A stretch of 64,000 nt of DNA, from positions 558,001-622,000 of the forward strand of contig NZ_FOWZ01000002.1 in the NCBI RefSeq assembly GCF_900115585.1, written 5' to 3'. Source of the DNA: Qipengyuania nanhaisediminis. Lineage in GTDB: Bacteria > Pseudomonadota > Alphaproteobacteria > Sphingomonadales > Sphingomonadaceae. Under the pieces are notes generated by a model. That model did not search any database and had not been told where the DNA came from. It saw only the letters and a list, made by a program, of their open reading frames with translations. The translations under genes were made by a program, and so were the position numbers. Below are positions 16,810-26,488 of this stretch, in pieces. How positions within the stretch are numbered: position 1 is the stretch's first letter; each line of letters starts with the position of its first letter.

Positions 16810-18240
16810 TCAGGCCCCCAGAATGCCGGGGAACAAGCCGGTCACCAGGATAACCGTCACTGCGAGCGGGCACAGCCACGCAAGCAGGAAGCGCCAAACA
16901 TTGAATGCCAGCGGCGACAGACCCGTGGTCGTGCGCAGCAGGTTGGTATCCGCCTTCCAGCCGATGAAGAGCGAGGTCAGCAGTGCGCCGACCGGCAGCA
17001 TCACCTTGCCGGTGAAGCCGTCGACCGTGTCGAGGATGTCGGTATTCTCGAACAGCGACCAGAAACCGAGCGGGCGGACGTCCGACAAGACGTTGTAACC
17101 GAGCAGGCAAAGGATACCGATGAGGAACGCGCCGATGCCGAAGATCAGCGCCGATTTCGTGCGGCTCCACCCACGCTCGCCGATACCCCATGCGGTCGGC
17201 ACCTCGAGCAGAGAGATAGAGCTCGTCACTGCCGCGACGAGGATCAGGACGAAGAACAGGAAGCCAAAGAGAGCACCGCCCGGCATCGTCTGGAATGCGA
17301 AAGGCAGCGTCTGGAAAACCAGCGTCGGACCGGCAGCAGGATCGAGGCCGACGGCAAAGACGATCGGGAAGATCATCAGGCCGGCCAGGAGCGCCACGCT
17401 GGTGTCGGCGACCGCAATCATCGCTGCAGTACTGCCCAGATTGCTCTTTTCCTTGATGTAGGAACCGTAGGTGATGAGACCTGCGACACCCAGTGATAGC
17501 GAGAAGAGGGCCTGCCCAAGTGCGCTATTCATCACCTGCGGGGTCAGTTTCGACCAATCGGGGGTGAACAGGAAGGCCATGGCATCGCCGATGTCGCCCT
17601 CGATCGCCCCGTAGACCACGAGGCCGACAAGCAGCACGAAGAACATCGGCATGAGGTAGGTCGCCGCCTTCTCGATACCCGAGCTTACGCCGCGTGCGAC
17701 GATGTAGAGGGTCAGGCCCATGAAGGCGAAGTGCATGGCCAGAAGCAGGCTCGGGCTGGCGAACATATCGCCGAGGCGCTGCTGGATCTGCTCCTGGCTT
17801 TCGCCCGCCAGCGCACCGCGGAACGGCTCACCAGCGCCGATTGCCTGGATGAGGTCGAGGCCCATTACGCCCGCGTAATAAAGGACCCACCCAGCCACGA
17901 CCGAGTAGAACGAAACGATGAGGAAAGCTGCAATCGCGCCCACACCGCCGAAGATCGACCAGCTCGGCGAAGCTTTCGATTCCTGCGAAACCTTGCGGAT
18001 CGAACCTACGGCATCGGTCTGGCCGACGCGTCCGATGAAGATTTCAGCCAGCACCAGCGGCAGGCCGAGCAGGAAAACGCAGGCGATGTAGAATATGACG
18101 AAGGCCCCGCCCCCGCTTTCGCCGGCTAGCGTCGGGAAACGCCAGATATTGCCGAGACCGACGGCCGCACCCACGGCTGCCAGAATGAATGCGCTGCGCG
18201 AGGACCAACCCTCGCCCGTAGTTTGCGAAGTAGCGACCAT
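16810..18240 (-). CDS. Sodium-dependent transporter, NSS/SNF family
   Basis: 476-residue inner-membrane symporter of the neurotransmitter:sodium symporter family (LeuT fold). The first transmembrane helix carries the signature AAVGLGNIWRFPTLAGESGGGAF, which forms part of the sodium and substrate sites, followed by about eleven further hydrophobic segments. In bacteria these carry amino acids or related small molecules with Na+. The exact substrate is not evident. Divergent from panB with a 130-base gap. Confidence 0.92.
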   Translation of the reverse strand: MVATSQTTGEGWSSRSAFILAAVGAAVGLGNIWRFPTLAGESGGGAFVIFYIACVFLLGLPLVLAEIFIGRVGQTDAVGSIRKVSQESKASPSWSIFGGVGAIAAFLIVSFYSVVAGWVLYYAGVMGLDLIQAIGAGEPFRGALAGESQEQIQQRLGDMFASPSLLLAMHFAFMGLTLYIVARGVSSGIEKAATYLMPMFFVLLVGLVVYGAIEGDIGDAMAFLFTPDWSKLTPQVMNSALGQALFSLSLGVAGLITYGSYIKEKSNLGSTAAMIAVADTSVALLAGLMIFPIVFAVGLDPAAGPTLVFQTLPFAFQTMPGGALFGFLFFVLILVAAVTSSISLLEVPTAWGIGERGWSRTKSALIFGIGAFLIGILCLLGYNVLSDVRPLGFWSLFENTDILDTVDGFTGKVMLPVGALLTSLFIGWKADTNLLRTTTGLSPLAFNVWRFLLAWLCPLAVTVILVTGLFPGILGA

Positions 18241-18370
18241 GTGTCGTTAGATTCCCTTGTGTCCAGCGGCGCTCTCCCGTGCCGCTCCTCGGGGTGGGCT
18301 TAAAGCACGGAAACCCGTCGCTGTCCAAGCGTTGCTTTGCCTTCTTCCCAGCACTTGCTACGGGACGCAT

Positions 18371-19246
18371 ATGTCGACCACTTTCCAGCTCGATACGAGC
18401 ACCAGCCGCGCGAACCCTACCCCGCAGCCGATGAAACGGCTCACGGTGCCGAAGATTCGCGCGCACAAGGCCGACGGTGAAACCAAGCAACCGCTGGTCA
18501 TGCTGACAGCTTACACGGCCCGTCAGGCACAATTGCTCGATGCGCATTGCGACATCCTTTTGGTGGGAGATTCGCTGGCGCAGGTGATCTACGGCCTGCC
18601 TTCGACCATTCCCGTTACGCTCGACATGATGGCCAACCATGCCGCCGCGGTGGTTCGTGGCAGCTATCACGCGGTAGTGGTAGTCGACATGCCATTCGGA
18701 TCCTACGAAGCATCGAAGGAACAGGCATTCGAAAGCGCCTCTCGCCTGCTCAAGGAAAGCGGTGCGGCAGCGGTGAAGCTGGAAGGCGGCGAGCAGATGG
18801 CGGAAACGGTCGCTTTCCTGAACCAGCGCGGCATTCCCGTGATGGGCCATGTCGGCCTCACCCCGCAAGCGGTCAACGTCCTTGGCGGCTATATGGCCCG
18901 TGGACGTGACGATGCGGAGGCCAGGAAGATCGTCGGAGACGCCAAGGCGCTGGATGAGGCTGGCGCGTTCGCCATCGTCCTCGAAGGGGTGCTTGAACCC
19001 ATCGCCATCGAGGCTACCAAGGCAGTCTCCTGCCCCACCATCGGGATCGGCGCCTCGGCGCAGTGCGATGGACAGGTGCTGGTAACCGAAGACATGCTCG
19101 GTATGTTCGAACGTGTCCCGCGCTTCGTGAAGAAATACGAAAACATCGCCGAAGTGATCGACCGCACGGTCGCACAGTATGCAGAGGAAGTGCGCGCACG
19201 CAGCTTCCCCTCCGCAGATCAGACTTACCAGCCCAAGAAGGGCTAA
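18371..19246 (+). CDS. panB: 3-methyl-2-oxobutanoate hydroxymethyltransferase PanB
   Basis: Pantothenate pathway enzyme that adds a hydroxymethyl group from methylene-THF to 2-oxoisovalerate, giving ketopantoate. The start at ATG 18371 gives 291 residues. Conserved motifs are MLTAYTARQAQLLDAHCDILLVGDSLAQVIYG, MANHAAAVVRGS, VKLEGG and PVMGHVGLTPQ. About 25 N-terminal residues are extra relative to short homologs. No panC is adjacent. The next gene starts 16 bases downstream. Confidence 0.95.
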   Translation: MSTTFQLDTSTSRANPTPQPMKRLTVPKIRAHKADGETKQPLVMLTAYTARQAQLLDAHCDILLVGDSLAQVIYGLPSTIPVTLDMMANHAAAVVRGSYHAVVVVDMPFGSYEASKEQAFESASRLLKESGAAAVKLEGGEQMAETVAFLNQRGIPVMGHVGLTPQAVNVLGGYMARGRDDAEARKIVGDAKALDEAGAFAIVLEGVLEPIAIEATKAVSCPTIGIGASAQCDGQVLVTEDMLGMFERVPRFVKKYENIAEVIDRTVAQYAEEVRARSFPSADQTYQPKKG

Positions 19247-19262
19247 GGACCTCAAAAAATCG

Positions 19263-20336
19263 ATGGAAACGCTCCGCAAGTACTACACGTTCTCGCTCGT
19301 CTTCACGGCAATCTGTTTCGCTCTCGCGGGATGGTACGGATGGACCAGCACAGGCTCGATCTCCGCGACGCTCGGCATCCTGTGGATCGTGCTCGTCCTC
19401 TCGATACTGGAGGTGTCGCTCAGCTTCGATAACGCGGTCGTGAACGCCACCGTACTGCGTGACATGGACCCGGTCTGGCAGCAGCGCTTCCTGACCATCG
19501 GCATATTGATCGCCGTCTTCGGCATGCGGATCGTCTTTCCGATCGCGATCGTGGCAATTGCAGCCAAGATCGGCCCCATGGAGGCGATCAACCTGTCGTT
19601 GAACGATCCGAAGGAATACGAACGGCTGGTCTCCGATGCCCACATCGGCATCGCCGGCTTCGGCGGCGCGTTCCTTGCCATGGTCGGCCTGACCTTCTTC
19701 TTCGAAGAGGACAAGGAGATTCACTGGATCGCGGTGCTGGAGCGTACGATCAACAAATTCTCCAACGTGCCCGCAGTGGAGATCGGCCTCGTCCTCATCC
19801 TCGTCTATTTCGTCTCCACGATGCTGGCACCGGACGATGCGATCGTGTTCCTGACGGCGGCGATCCTCGGCCTCGTCACCTTTATCGCAGTCCACGCCAT
19901 TGCCGCCATCATCGAGGCACGCGAGGCCCGCAAGAAAGCCGCTGGCGAGATCGTGAAATCGGGCCTTGGCGGATTCCTCTACCTCGAAGTGCTGGACGCC
20001 AGTTTCAGCTTCGACGGCGTAATCGGTGCATTCGCCCTGTCGAACAACATGATCATCATTGCGCTCGGCCTGTCGGTCGGCGCGATGTTCGTGCGTTCAA
20101 TGACGATCCATCTCGTGCGCACGGGTACACTCGCCCAGTACCGCTACCTCGAACACGGCGCGTTCTGGGCCATCATCGTGCTCGGCATCATCATGCTGCT
20201 GTCAGCGCGCTGGCATATTCCGGAGACGATTACGGGTCTGCTTGGCGCAGTGCTGATCGGGCTCAGCTTCTGGTGGTCGGTGCGTCATAACCGGAAGCAT
20301 CCGGGCGAAGAGCGGACCGAGCTGCCAGCCGAGTAG
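19263..20336 (+). CDS. DUF475 / TerC-like integral membrane protein
   Basis: 357-residue inner-membrane protein from ATG 19263, with about nine hydrophobic segments. Two acidic membrane motifs typical of the TerC superfamily are visible: SLSFDNAVVNA near residue 57 and DASFSFDGVIGAFALSNN in the second half. TerC-type proteins are associated with metal-ion (manganese or tellurite) homeostasis; DUF475 itself is not well characterised. Its 3' end overlaps the end of the converging symporter gene by 74 bases. Confidence 0.85.
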   Translation: METLRKYYTFSLVFTAICFALAGWYGWTSTGSISATLGILWIVLVLSILEVSLSFDNAVVNATVLRDMDPVWQQRFLTIGILIAVFGMRIVFPIAIVAIAAKIGPMEAINLSLNDPKEYERLVSDAHIGIAGFGGAFLAMVGLTFFFEEDKEIHWIAVLERTINKFSNVPAVEIGLVLILVYFVSTMLAPDDAIVFLTAAILGLVTFIAVHAIAAIIEAREARKKAAGEIVKSGLGGFLYLEVLDASFSFDGVIGAFALSNNMIIIALGLSVGAMFVRSMTIHLVRTGTLAQYRYLEHGAFWAIIVLGIIMLLSARWHIPETITGLLGAVLIGLSFWWSVRHNRKHPGEERTELPAE

Positions 20337-21270
20337 CGAGCGGCGCGGCCAGCACCAGCTGGAAGAAATGGTAGAGCAGCAGCGGCAGGACGATGAAGCC
20401 TGCTGCTGCGGGCTCGAACAAAACGGTTGCGAGCGGCGCTCCGATCGCTGCGGATTTCTGCGCACCTGCGAAAAGAAAAGCGACCCGGTCCTGGCGCGCC
20501 AGAGACAGCGCTCCGGATGCCAGCCAGGCTCCGGCATGGCCAACCACGAGGAAAATTGCGACAAGAGCGAGAGTGGCTGCCCATTCTGCCGCGTCGATCC
20601 TTTCCCAGATGCCCTGTTCGACTGCGCCCGAGAAAGCGACATAAACAGCAAAGGCGATCACGAACCGGTCGAGCCAGACGATCCTTGCCTTCTGGCGCGC
20701 GATGAAGGTCGCCGTCCGGCGCTGCAAGATTTGCCCGATTGCGAAGGGCAGGATCAGGATCAGGATGATCTTTATCAGCGCATCGCTCCCCACCATCCCC
20801 TCTCCGCTGCCGCCAAGCGCCAGGAAAATTGGTACGGATATGAACACGCCGAGAATACTCATGGAAGCCGCGGCAATCACCGAGAGTGCTACGTTTCCGT
20901 GGGCGAGCGAGCTGTAGGAAGTGGAGGATTGCACGGTCGTGGGCAGGACCCCAAGGTAGAGAAAGCCGATCGCCACTAACGGAGGTACCATCGCTTGGCC
21001 TCCATGCGATAACCCAAGTCCGACGAGTGCCATCGCGCCGAACATCCACAAGGCCAGCGGCAGGAAGAAGCGCCAGTTTGCGATGCCAGAAGCTATCTCT
21101 GCGCGCGGAATACGCATCCCGTTGGCGAGGAAGAGCGCGAAGATACCCGCGTTTGCAGCCATCTGGGCCACCCCGCGCCACTGGCCTGTCGCCGGCAAGA
21201 GCGCTGCAAGCACCATTGCCAGGAGCAGAAGGCGTAACATCGGATCTTTGGTGATGGTGCGCATGGCCAT
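20263..21270 (-). CDS. Bile acid:sodium symporter-like (SBF/YfeH type) transporter
   Basis: About 335 residues from the ATG at 21270 (21264 is also possible), with around ten hydrophobic segments. Motifs such as FLYLGVLPTTVQSSTSYSSLA and FLFAGAQKSAAIGAPLATVLF match the SBF-like family of sodium-coupled carriers with the ASBT fold. The substrate is unknown. The start is 35 bases after the stop of the TPR lipoprotein on the same strand, so it could be the last gene of the prs unit. Confidence 0.82.
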   Translation of the reverse strand: MAMRTITKDPMLRLLLLAMVLAALLPATGQWRGVAQMAANAGIFALFLANGMRIPRAEIASGIANWRFFLPLALWMFGAMALVGLGLSHGGQAMVPPLVAIGFLYLGVLPTTVQSSTSYSSLAHGNVALSVIAAASMSILGVFISVPIFLALGGSGEGMVGSDALIKIILILILPFAIGQILQRRTATFIARQKARIVWLDRFVIAFAVYVAFSGAVEQGIWERIDAAEWAATLALVAIFLVVGHAGAWLASGALSLARQDRVAFLFAGAQKSAAIGAPLATVLFEPAAAGFIVLPLLLYHFFQLVLAAPLATRLAARSALRPDASGYDAPTTRS

Positions 21271-21304
21271 TGCCTGTCGCACTGCCGCGCTGCGGCAATC
21301 CTGT

Positions 21305-23035
21305 CTAGTTCCCAGCCAGCGCTTGCAGCTTGGCGGCCAGCTCCGAGCGCAACTGGACGTCCTCTTCCGGCAGCGCCGCAAGCAGCGCCGCAGTCGCCGG
21401 CTGGCTCATCCGCTGGGTTTCGTAGGCCTCGATTGCCCAATCCAGTTGATCGACCCCATCGCCCTCGCCCAGTTCCCGCGCAGCCACGCTACGCGCGGCA
21501 AGGACCCATGGGACATCCCGCATCCCGTTCTCCATCGCGCGATCGAGCGAAGCCGCGGCCTCACGCCATTGGCCAGCCGCCGCGTAGCCATCGGCAGCCA
21601 TTGCTGCGGCCTCTGCATCTAGCGGATTCGCTGCGGCATATTCGGCCACGAGCCTGGCTGCCTCGGGCCGGTCGAGAGTAGCAGCCATTCTCAGCACGAG
21701 AGGCCAGTTGCGGCGCATTTGCGCGGCGCGCTGATATGTCTTGCGCGCCTCAACCAGATCGGAACGCATCAGAAGCGCATCTCCCAAGAGCGATGCAGCG
21801 TCGACGGATTGCGGATACTCTTCCGAAAAGCGCCGCGCCTCTTGGACTGCCCGATCGACATTGCCTGCCGACAAGGCTGCGCGAATGCTGTTACGCCTCG
21901 CGAAAGCATCTTTTCCTGCTGCTCTTGCGTCGTCTCCGTCGATCAGGCTGAGCGCCGACTGGTCCGAGGCAGCAAGGTCGAGAAATTCGGCCGCTTCCTC
22001 ACGGTTGTCCTGCGTCTCGTATGCGCGCCCGACCAGAGTGCGAAGCCATGGCGAGCCTTGCGGTCCACGCGCTTGATCGGCGAAACGATAGATCAGCTCG
22101 TCCTCGTTGCCGTTGCGTGAGAGAACATAGGCAAGCAGGTCGCGAACGCGCCTGTTTGCGGGGTGTTCACGAGAGAGTTGGTCGAGATTTTGTGCGGCGC
22201 TTTCGAGGTTGCCCAGTTGCACATCGATTATGGCAGAGAGCAACCGTGCGGCGGCAGTCTGGCGATCGTTCTTGTCAGCCCGCTCCAGCGCTTCGCGGGC
22301 CGCGAAGAAATCGGAAGTGCGCGCCAGAGCAACCGCCTTCAAATATGGATCATCGGTCCGTGACAGGATAGCCTGGGCCTGCTCGAAGTTTCCCGCGTCG
22401 AGGAGGCTCGCTGCATATTCGAGTTCCAACGCCGTATCGCCGCCGGATTTCTCGATCGCCGCTGCAAACCATTTCGCCGCGGGGATCATTCCCTCGATGT
22501 CACGCACAAGCTGCCCGCGAAAACGCAATGCCTCGACATCGTCCGGTCCCAATTCAACCGCTCGCTCGGCTGCTTCGATTGCAGTGCGATGATTGCCGAG
22601 GCGATACCGTAGCCGCCCGATATCCACCCACACTCGCGGGTCGTTGGGAGCTATCGCGCGCGCTTTGGCCAGGGCTCGGGCACTTGCTTCCAGGTTACCC
22701 TCGCGCAGCTCCAGTTCGGCGAGCATCCTGAAACCAAGCGGCGCGGTTTCTCTGTCGAAATTGCCTTCGATTAGCCATTTGCGGGCCTCGACCAAATCGC
22801 CGCGCAGCAGGGCTGCCTCTCCCGCGAATGTGGAGAACGAGCCGCGTTCCACCTTGTTTTCGACCAAGCGATCGATGGTGAGCTCAGCAGCGGCGGCATC
22901 CCCGCGGGCAATCTGCGTTCGCAGCTGTTGCAAATCATTGGCAGGCGTCGCCTCGTCCACGCATGAGACTAGCATGGCGGACGCCGCCGTCAGCCCCAGG
23001 GCAAGGCGCAACGGAAAGCTACGCCTGAAGGTCAT
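21305..23035 (-). CDS. prsT: TPR repeat lipoprotein, probable PrsT of the XrtA/PEP-CTERM system
   Basis: 576 residues starting with a signal sequence and lipobox-like LVSC (Cys about residue 25), so probably a lipoprotein. The rest is a long series of tetratricopeptide-like helical pairs, for example ALAKARAIAPNDPRVWVDIGRLRYRLGNHRTAIEAAERAVELGPDDVEALRF. The position directly after prsK and prsR fits PrsT, the TPR protein of exopolysaccharide loci linked to the XrtA sorting system. Its start overlaps the end of prsR by 17 bases. Confidence 0.75.
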   Translation of the reverse strand: MTFRRSFPLRLALGLTAASAMLVSCVDEATPANDLQQLRTQIARGDAAAAELTIDRLVENKVERGSFSTFAGEAALLRGDLVEARKWLIEGNFDRETAPLGFRMLAELELREGNLEASARALAKARAIAPNDPRVWVDIGRLRYRLGNHRTAIEAAERAVELGPDDVEALRFRGQLVRDIEGMIPAAKWFAAAIEKSGGDTALELEYAASLLDAGNFEQAQAILSRTDDPYLKAVALARTSDFFAAREALERADKNDRQTAAARLLSAIIDVQLGNLESAAQNLDQLSREHPANRRVRDLLAYVLSRNGNEDELIYRFADQARGPQGSPWLRTLVGRAYETQDNREEAAEFLDLAASDQSALSLIDGDDARAAGKDAFARRNSIRAALSAGNVDRAVQEARRFSEEYPQSVDAASLLGDALLMRSDLVEARKTYQRAAQMRRNWPLVLRMAATLDRPEAARLVAEYAAANPLDAEAAAMAADGYAAAGQWREAAASLDRAMENGMRDVPWVLAARSVAARELGEGDGVDQLDWAIEAYETQRMSQPATAALLAALPEEDVQLRSELAAKLQALAGN

Positions 23036-24383
23036 ACTGCTTGAGGAGATCGTAGAGCGTGGGACGGCTTATCCCGAGGATCTTGGCGCTGTTGGAAATG
23101 TTGCCCTGTGTCCTCGCCAGGGCCTTACGGATCATCCTGCGGTCCGCTTCCTCTCGCGCCTGCTTCAGGTTTAGCGCCAGTTCGCCGCCCTCTTCGTCTG
23201 CATCCATATCCAGGTCTTCGGCGCTTACCAGCTTGTCGTCGGCCATGATGACGGCGCGTTTGACCCGGTTTTCAAGCTCGCGGACATTGCCCGGCCAGCC
23301 CCAATTGTCGATCGCTGCCAATGCGTCGGGCGTGAAGCCCTTCACTCGCGAATTCATCTCGCCCGCGAATTTCGCGAGGAAATGCTTGGCCAGGAGCACA
23401 GCATCCCCGGGACGCTCGGTCAGCGAGGGGATCTTCACGACGATCTCTGCCAAACGGTAGAACAGGTCTTCGCGAAAACTGCCCTCGGCAATCATGGCTT
23501 CCAGGTTCTGGTGCGTCGCGCAGACGATCCTTGTATCGACCGAAATTGCCTTGCGTCCGCCGATCCGCTCGATGACGCGTTCTTGCAGGAAGCGCAGCAG
23601 TTTGACCTGCAGCGGAAGCGGGATATCGCCGACTTCATCGAGGAACAACGTGCCGCCATCGGCGAGCTCGATCTTGCCTTCGTTCGTCTTCACGGCACCG
23701 GTGAAGGCACCCTTCTCATGTCCGAAAAGCTCACTCTCCAGCAGGTTTTCGGGAATGGCAGCGCAGTTGATGGCGACAAAAGCGCCATGCTTGCGATCGC
23801 TGGACTCGTGCAGGCCTTTTGCGAGCAATTCCTTGCCGGTCCCGCTGGCACCCAGCAACATGACCGACACGTTCGTCGGCGCGACCCGCTCGATCGTGCG
23901 TGCGACCTTGGCCATTTCGGGCGCCGCAGTGATCATGGAGCCGAGCACCGTTTTCTCTTCACCCACTTTCTCGGCAAGGCGGCGGTTTTCTGCCTCGATC
24001 GTATGTAGCCGGTGAGCCCGATCCACGATCATGCCCAACTGTTCGATGTCGACCGGCTTCTGGTAGAAATCATAGGCCCCGCGCTCGATAGCCTGCAGGG
24101 CGCTCTCGCGTGCGCCATGGCCACTGGCTACGACAACCTTGGTATCAGGCTTCATTTCCATGATCGCGTCGAGCACGGCAAAGCCCTCACTCGTACCGTC
24201 GGGATCCGGCGGCAGGCCCAGGTCCAGCGTAACGACTGCGGGCTCTTCCGCGCGCAGCAATGCGAGCGCCTGGTCGCGGTTGCCGGCGATCAGGACTTCA
24301 TAGTCTTCGTAAGCCCATTTCAGCTGTGCCTGGAGACCCTCGTCGTCTTCCACCACCAGAAGCTTGCGTTTGTCCTCGGCCAT
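23019..24383 (-). CDS. prsR: Sigma-54-dependent response regulator PrsR (PEP-CTERM box)
   Basis: 454 residues. The receiver domain has the acidic pair in LLVVEDDEG, the phospho-acceptor Asp in VVTLDLGLP and Lys in FYQKPVD. The AAA+ domain has Walker [15 protein letters not shown] (sigma-54 contact), and the arginine-finger-type FREDLFYRL. The C-terminal Fis-like HTH is [23 protein letters not shown]. It is expected to activate sigma-54 promoters of exopolysaccharide and PEP-CTERM genes when phosphorylated by PrsK. It starts in a TGATG overlap with prsK. Confidence 0.93.
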   Translation of the reverse strand: MAEDKRKLLVVEDDEGLQAQLKWAYEDYEVLIAGNRDQALALLRAEEPAVVTLDLGLPPDPDGTSEGFAVLDAIMEMKPDTKVVVASGHGARESALQAIERGAYDFYQKPVDIEQLGMIVDRAHRLHTIEAENRRLAEKVGEEKTVLGSMITAAPEMAKVARTIERVAPTNVSVMLLGASGTGKELLAKGLHESSDRKHGAFVAINCAAIPENLLESELFGHEKGAFTGAVKTNEGKIELADGGTLFLDEVGDIPLPLQVKLLRFLQERVIERIGGRKAISVDTRIVCATHQNLEAMIAEGSFREDLFYRLAEIVVKIPSLTERPGDAVLLAKHFLAKFAGEMNSRVKGFTPDALAAIDNWGWPGNVRELENRVKRAVIMADDKLVSAEDLDMDADEEGGELALNLKQAREEADRRMIRKALARTQGNISNSAKILGISRPTLYDLLKQYDLQA

Positions 24384-26488
24384 CAGACCGTCTCCTCGAT
24401 TAGATCTTTCGGGCCGGAGTAAATTGCCTTGGCAGAGCGCAAGGGCAGGCTGACAGCGAAGCGCGTTCCAAGCCCCTCGCGCGATTCCACGTCGAGGCGC
24501 CCGTCCATCGCCCGGATGATTTCGCGCGCTTCATAAGCGCCAATGCCGAAGCCGCCCTCCTTCGACGACACGAACGGCTTGAACAGCCCGTTGCGAACGA
24601 AGGCAGGGCTCATACCCTTGCCGTTGTCGATGACCTGGCATTGCCCACTGATACCGTTGCTGAAGGTTTCGATCATGACAGGGATGTCCGCCTCGCTGGC
24701 ATCGATCGCGTTCTGGACGAGGTGTACAAGGGCCTGCTCCAGCCCTTCCCGATCGCCCACCACTTCGACAGCTTCGCACCGCGCCAGTCTGACCGGGTGG
24801 CTGCCTTCGAAGCGGGCCGCGACCTCGCGCGAAATCTCTGCCAGGTCGAAATGCTGCATCTCTTCGCGGGCCCCGGTGCCATACCGTCCAAGTCGGGCAA
24901 GCAAGAGATTGAGCTTGTCAGCGCTGTTCTTGAGCGTGACCAGCATATCCTTGCGAAATTCCGGTTTGTCGGCGTGCTTCTCGGCGTTCCTGAGAAGCAG
25001 AGACATCTGGCTCGACAGGTTCTTTATGTCGTGCATGACAAACGCCATGCGACGATTGAATTCATCGAAGCGGCTTGCTTCGGACAGCGCTGCCTGACCG
25101 CTTTGCTCGGCGAGATAGCTGGCCAACTGGCGGCCAACGATGCCCAGAAGGTCGAAATCTTCCCAGTCCAGTTCGCGCTCGATCGCGGGCCGGGCAAGGA
25201 TGACTACGCCGACGAGCCGATCGAAGTGAAGGAGGGGCACGGCCGCCCAGACACGCAGTTCTTCGAAGGGCCAGTCGGGCATATGCGCCAGTTCGCCGTG
25301 ATGTTCCTTTCCCGCACGGACTTCGTCGAAATCGATTATCAGCGCCTCTCGCTCAAGGATCGCCGCGAGATCCGAATTCATCGCACTCGAGGGCAAATCC
25401 GCAGTGGGCCAATTCCATTGTGCTCCGAGGGCAAGCGCACCGTCATCTTCAGGCAACAGCAGCAGGCCGCACGGACTGTCGGTAATATCCGCGAGCGCCT
25501 TGATCGCCCGCTCCTGCAGGGTGGTTTCGTCAAATCCCGAACGACCGATAGTATTGGTGAAACGGATCCATTCGTTGCGATAGTCATAGCGGTGCTTGAA
25601 CAGATGCTTCACCGCGGTCACCCGCAACCAGCCGCGCACGCGTTGGGACGGAAGCCAGATCAGCGCCAGAGCCCCTGCCGCCAAGATCAGCCCCACCTGC
25701 GTAAGCGCGCGGATATCGCCGCGCAGCATGTCGAGCGAATTCGCCAGCAGCAGCATAAGGATGAAATAGGCGCCGATGACCAGCAGCGAGAGCGAACGGA
25801 AGGTCAGCGTCCGGGAGGGGCGAAACTCGAGGCCGGCTGCGTTTGAGTTGAAGCCGACAGCGAATGGCACCGCGATAATTGCCGCAGCCAGTCCGCGAAT
25901 GGCCTGCAATTCCACCGGAATCTCTCCGGTGAGGTAGCTCAGCGTGTAGAAGTTCAGCGAAAACGCCCACATCCCCGCCAGAGCCGCAGCATTCCAGCGC
26001 AGGATGCGCCGGGAAGACAGCGCAGCGCCGACATAAAGGTTATGCAGGAGAACCAGAGCACCGACCACCGTCAGCGCTCTCAGGATCGCGGAAGTTTCGA
26101 ATATCAGCGTCGCTGCGCCCGGAGCGTTCGCATTGCGCAAGGCCAGCATGACAAGGACGATCTGGAAGGATTCCACCAGCGCCAGGACAATCGCTGCCGG
26201 TCGCACGAGCCGCAGGGTCTCATCGCGCCCGTCGTTTGCGAACAGCCGCAGCAAGACGTAAATCCAGGCCAGGTTCTTTGCGACTTCGGTCAATGCGACG
26301 ATTGGCTGCTCCGCCCCGAAGCTGGCGGCGGCAAAGCACCAGTTTGCTGTAAGGGCCAAGGCTGCCACTGCAGCCCAGCGATCGGAACGCTCGGCCGCGC
26401 CGGAACGCGCGATCCACAAGGCAGCAAGTCCGCTCACCAGAGCGCCGAGCAGGAAGCTGACCGAGCCGATGTTTGCCAGCCACGTCAT
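24383..26488 (-). CDS. prsK: Membrane histidine kinase PrsK (XrtA/PEP-CTERM system)
   Basis: 701 residues from ATG 26488, in a TGATG overlap with the stop of the sugar transferase gene. The N-terminal half has about ten hydrophobic segments, followed by a GAF-like region. The kinase part has the phosphorylated His in FVMHDIKNLSSQMSLLLRN, and an ATPase domain with N (LVQNAIDAS), D-G (VIDNGKGMSPAFV) and GFGIGAYEAREI. It is the cognate kinase of PrsR. The signal sensed is unknown. Confidence 0.9.
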   Translation of the reverse strand: MTWLANIGSVSFLLGALVSGLAALWIARSGAAERSDRWAAVAALALTANWCFAAASFGAEQPIVALTEVAKNLAWIYVLLRLFANDGRDETLRLVRPAAIVLALVESFQIVLVMLALRNANAPGAATLIFETSAILRALTVVGALVLLHNLYVGAALSSRRILRWNAAALAGMWAFSLNFYTLSYLTGEIPVELQAIRGLAAAIIAVPFAVGFNSNAAGLEFRPSRTLTFRSLSLLVIGAYFILMLLLANSLDMLRGDIRALTQVGLILAAGALALIWLPSQRVRGWLRVTAVKHLFKHRYDYRNEWIRFTNTIGRSGFDETTLQERAIKALADITDSPCGLLLLPEDDGALALGAQWNWPTADLPSSAMNSDLAAILEREALIIDFDEVRAGKEHHGELAHMPDWPFEELRVWAAVPLLHFDRLVGVVILARPAIERELDWEDFDLLGIVGRQLASYLAEQSGQAALSEASRFDEFNRRMAFVMHDIKNLSSQMSLLLRNAEKHADKPEFRKDMLVTLKNSADKLNLLLARLGRYGTGAREEMQHFDLAEISREVAARFEGSHPVRLARCEAVEVVGDREGLEQALVHLVQNAIDASEADIPVMIETFSNGISGQCQVIDNGKGMSPAFVRNGLFKPFVSSKEGGFGIGAYEAREIIRAMDGRLDVESREGLGTRFAVSLPLRSAKAIYSGPKDLIEETV

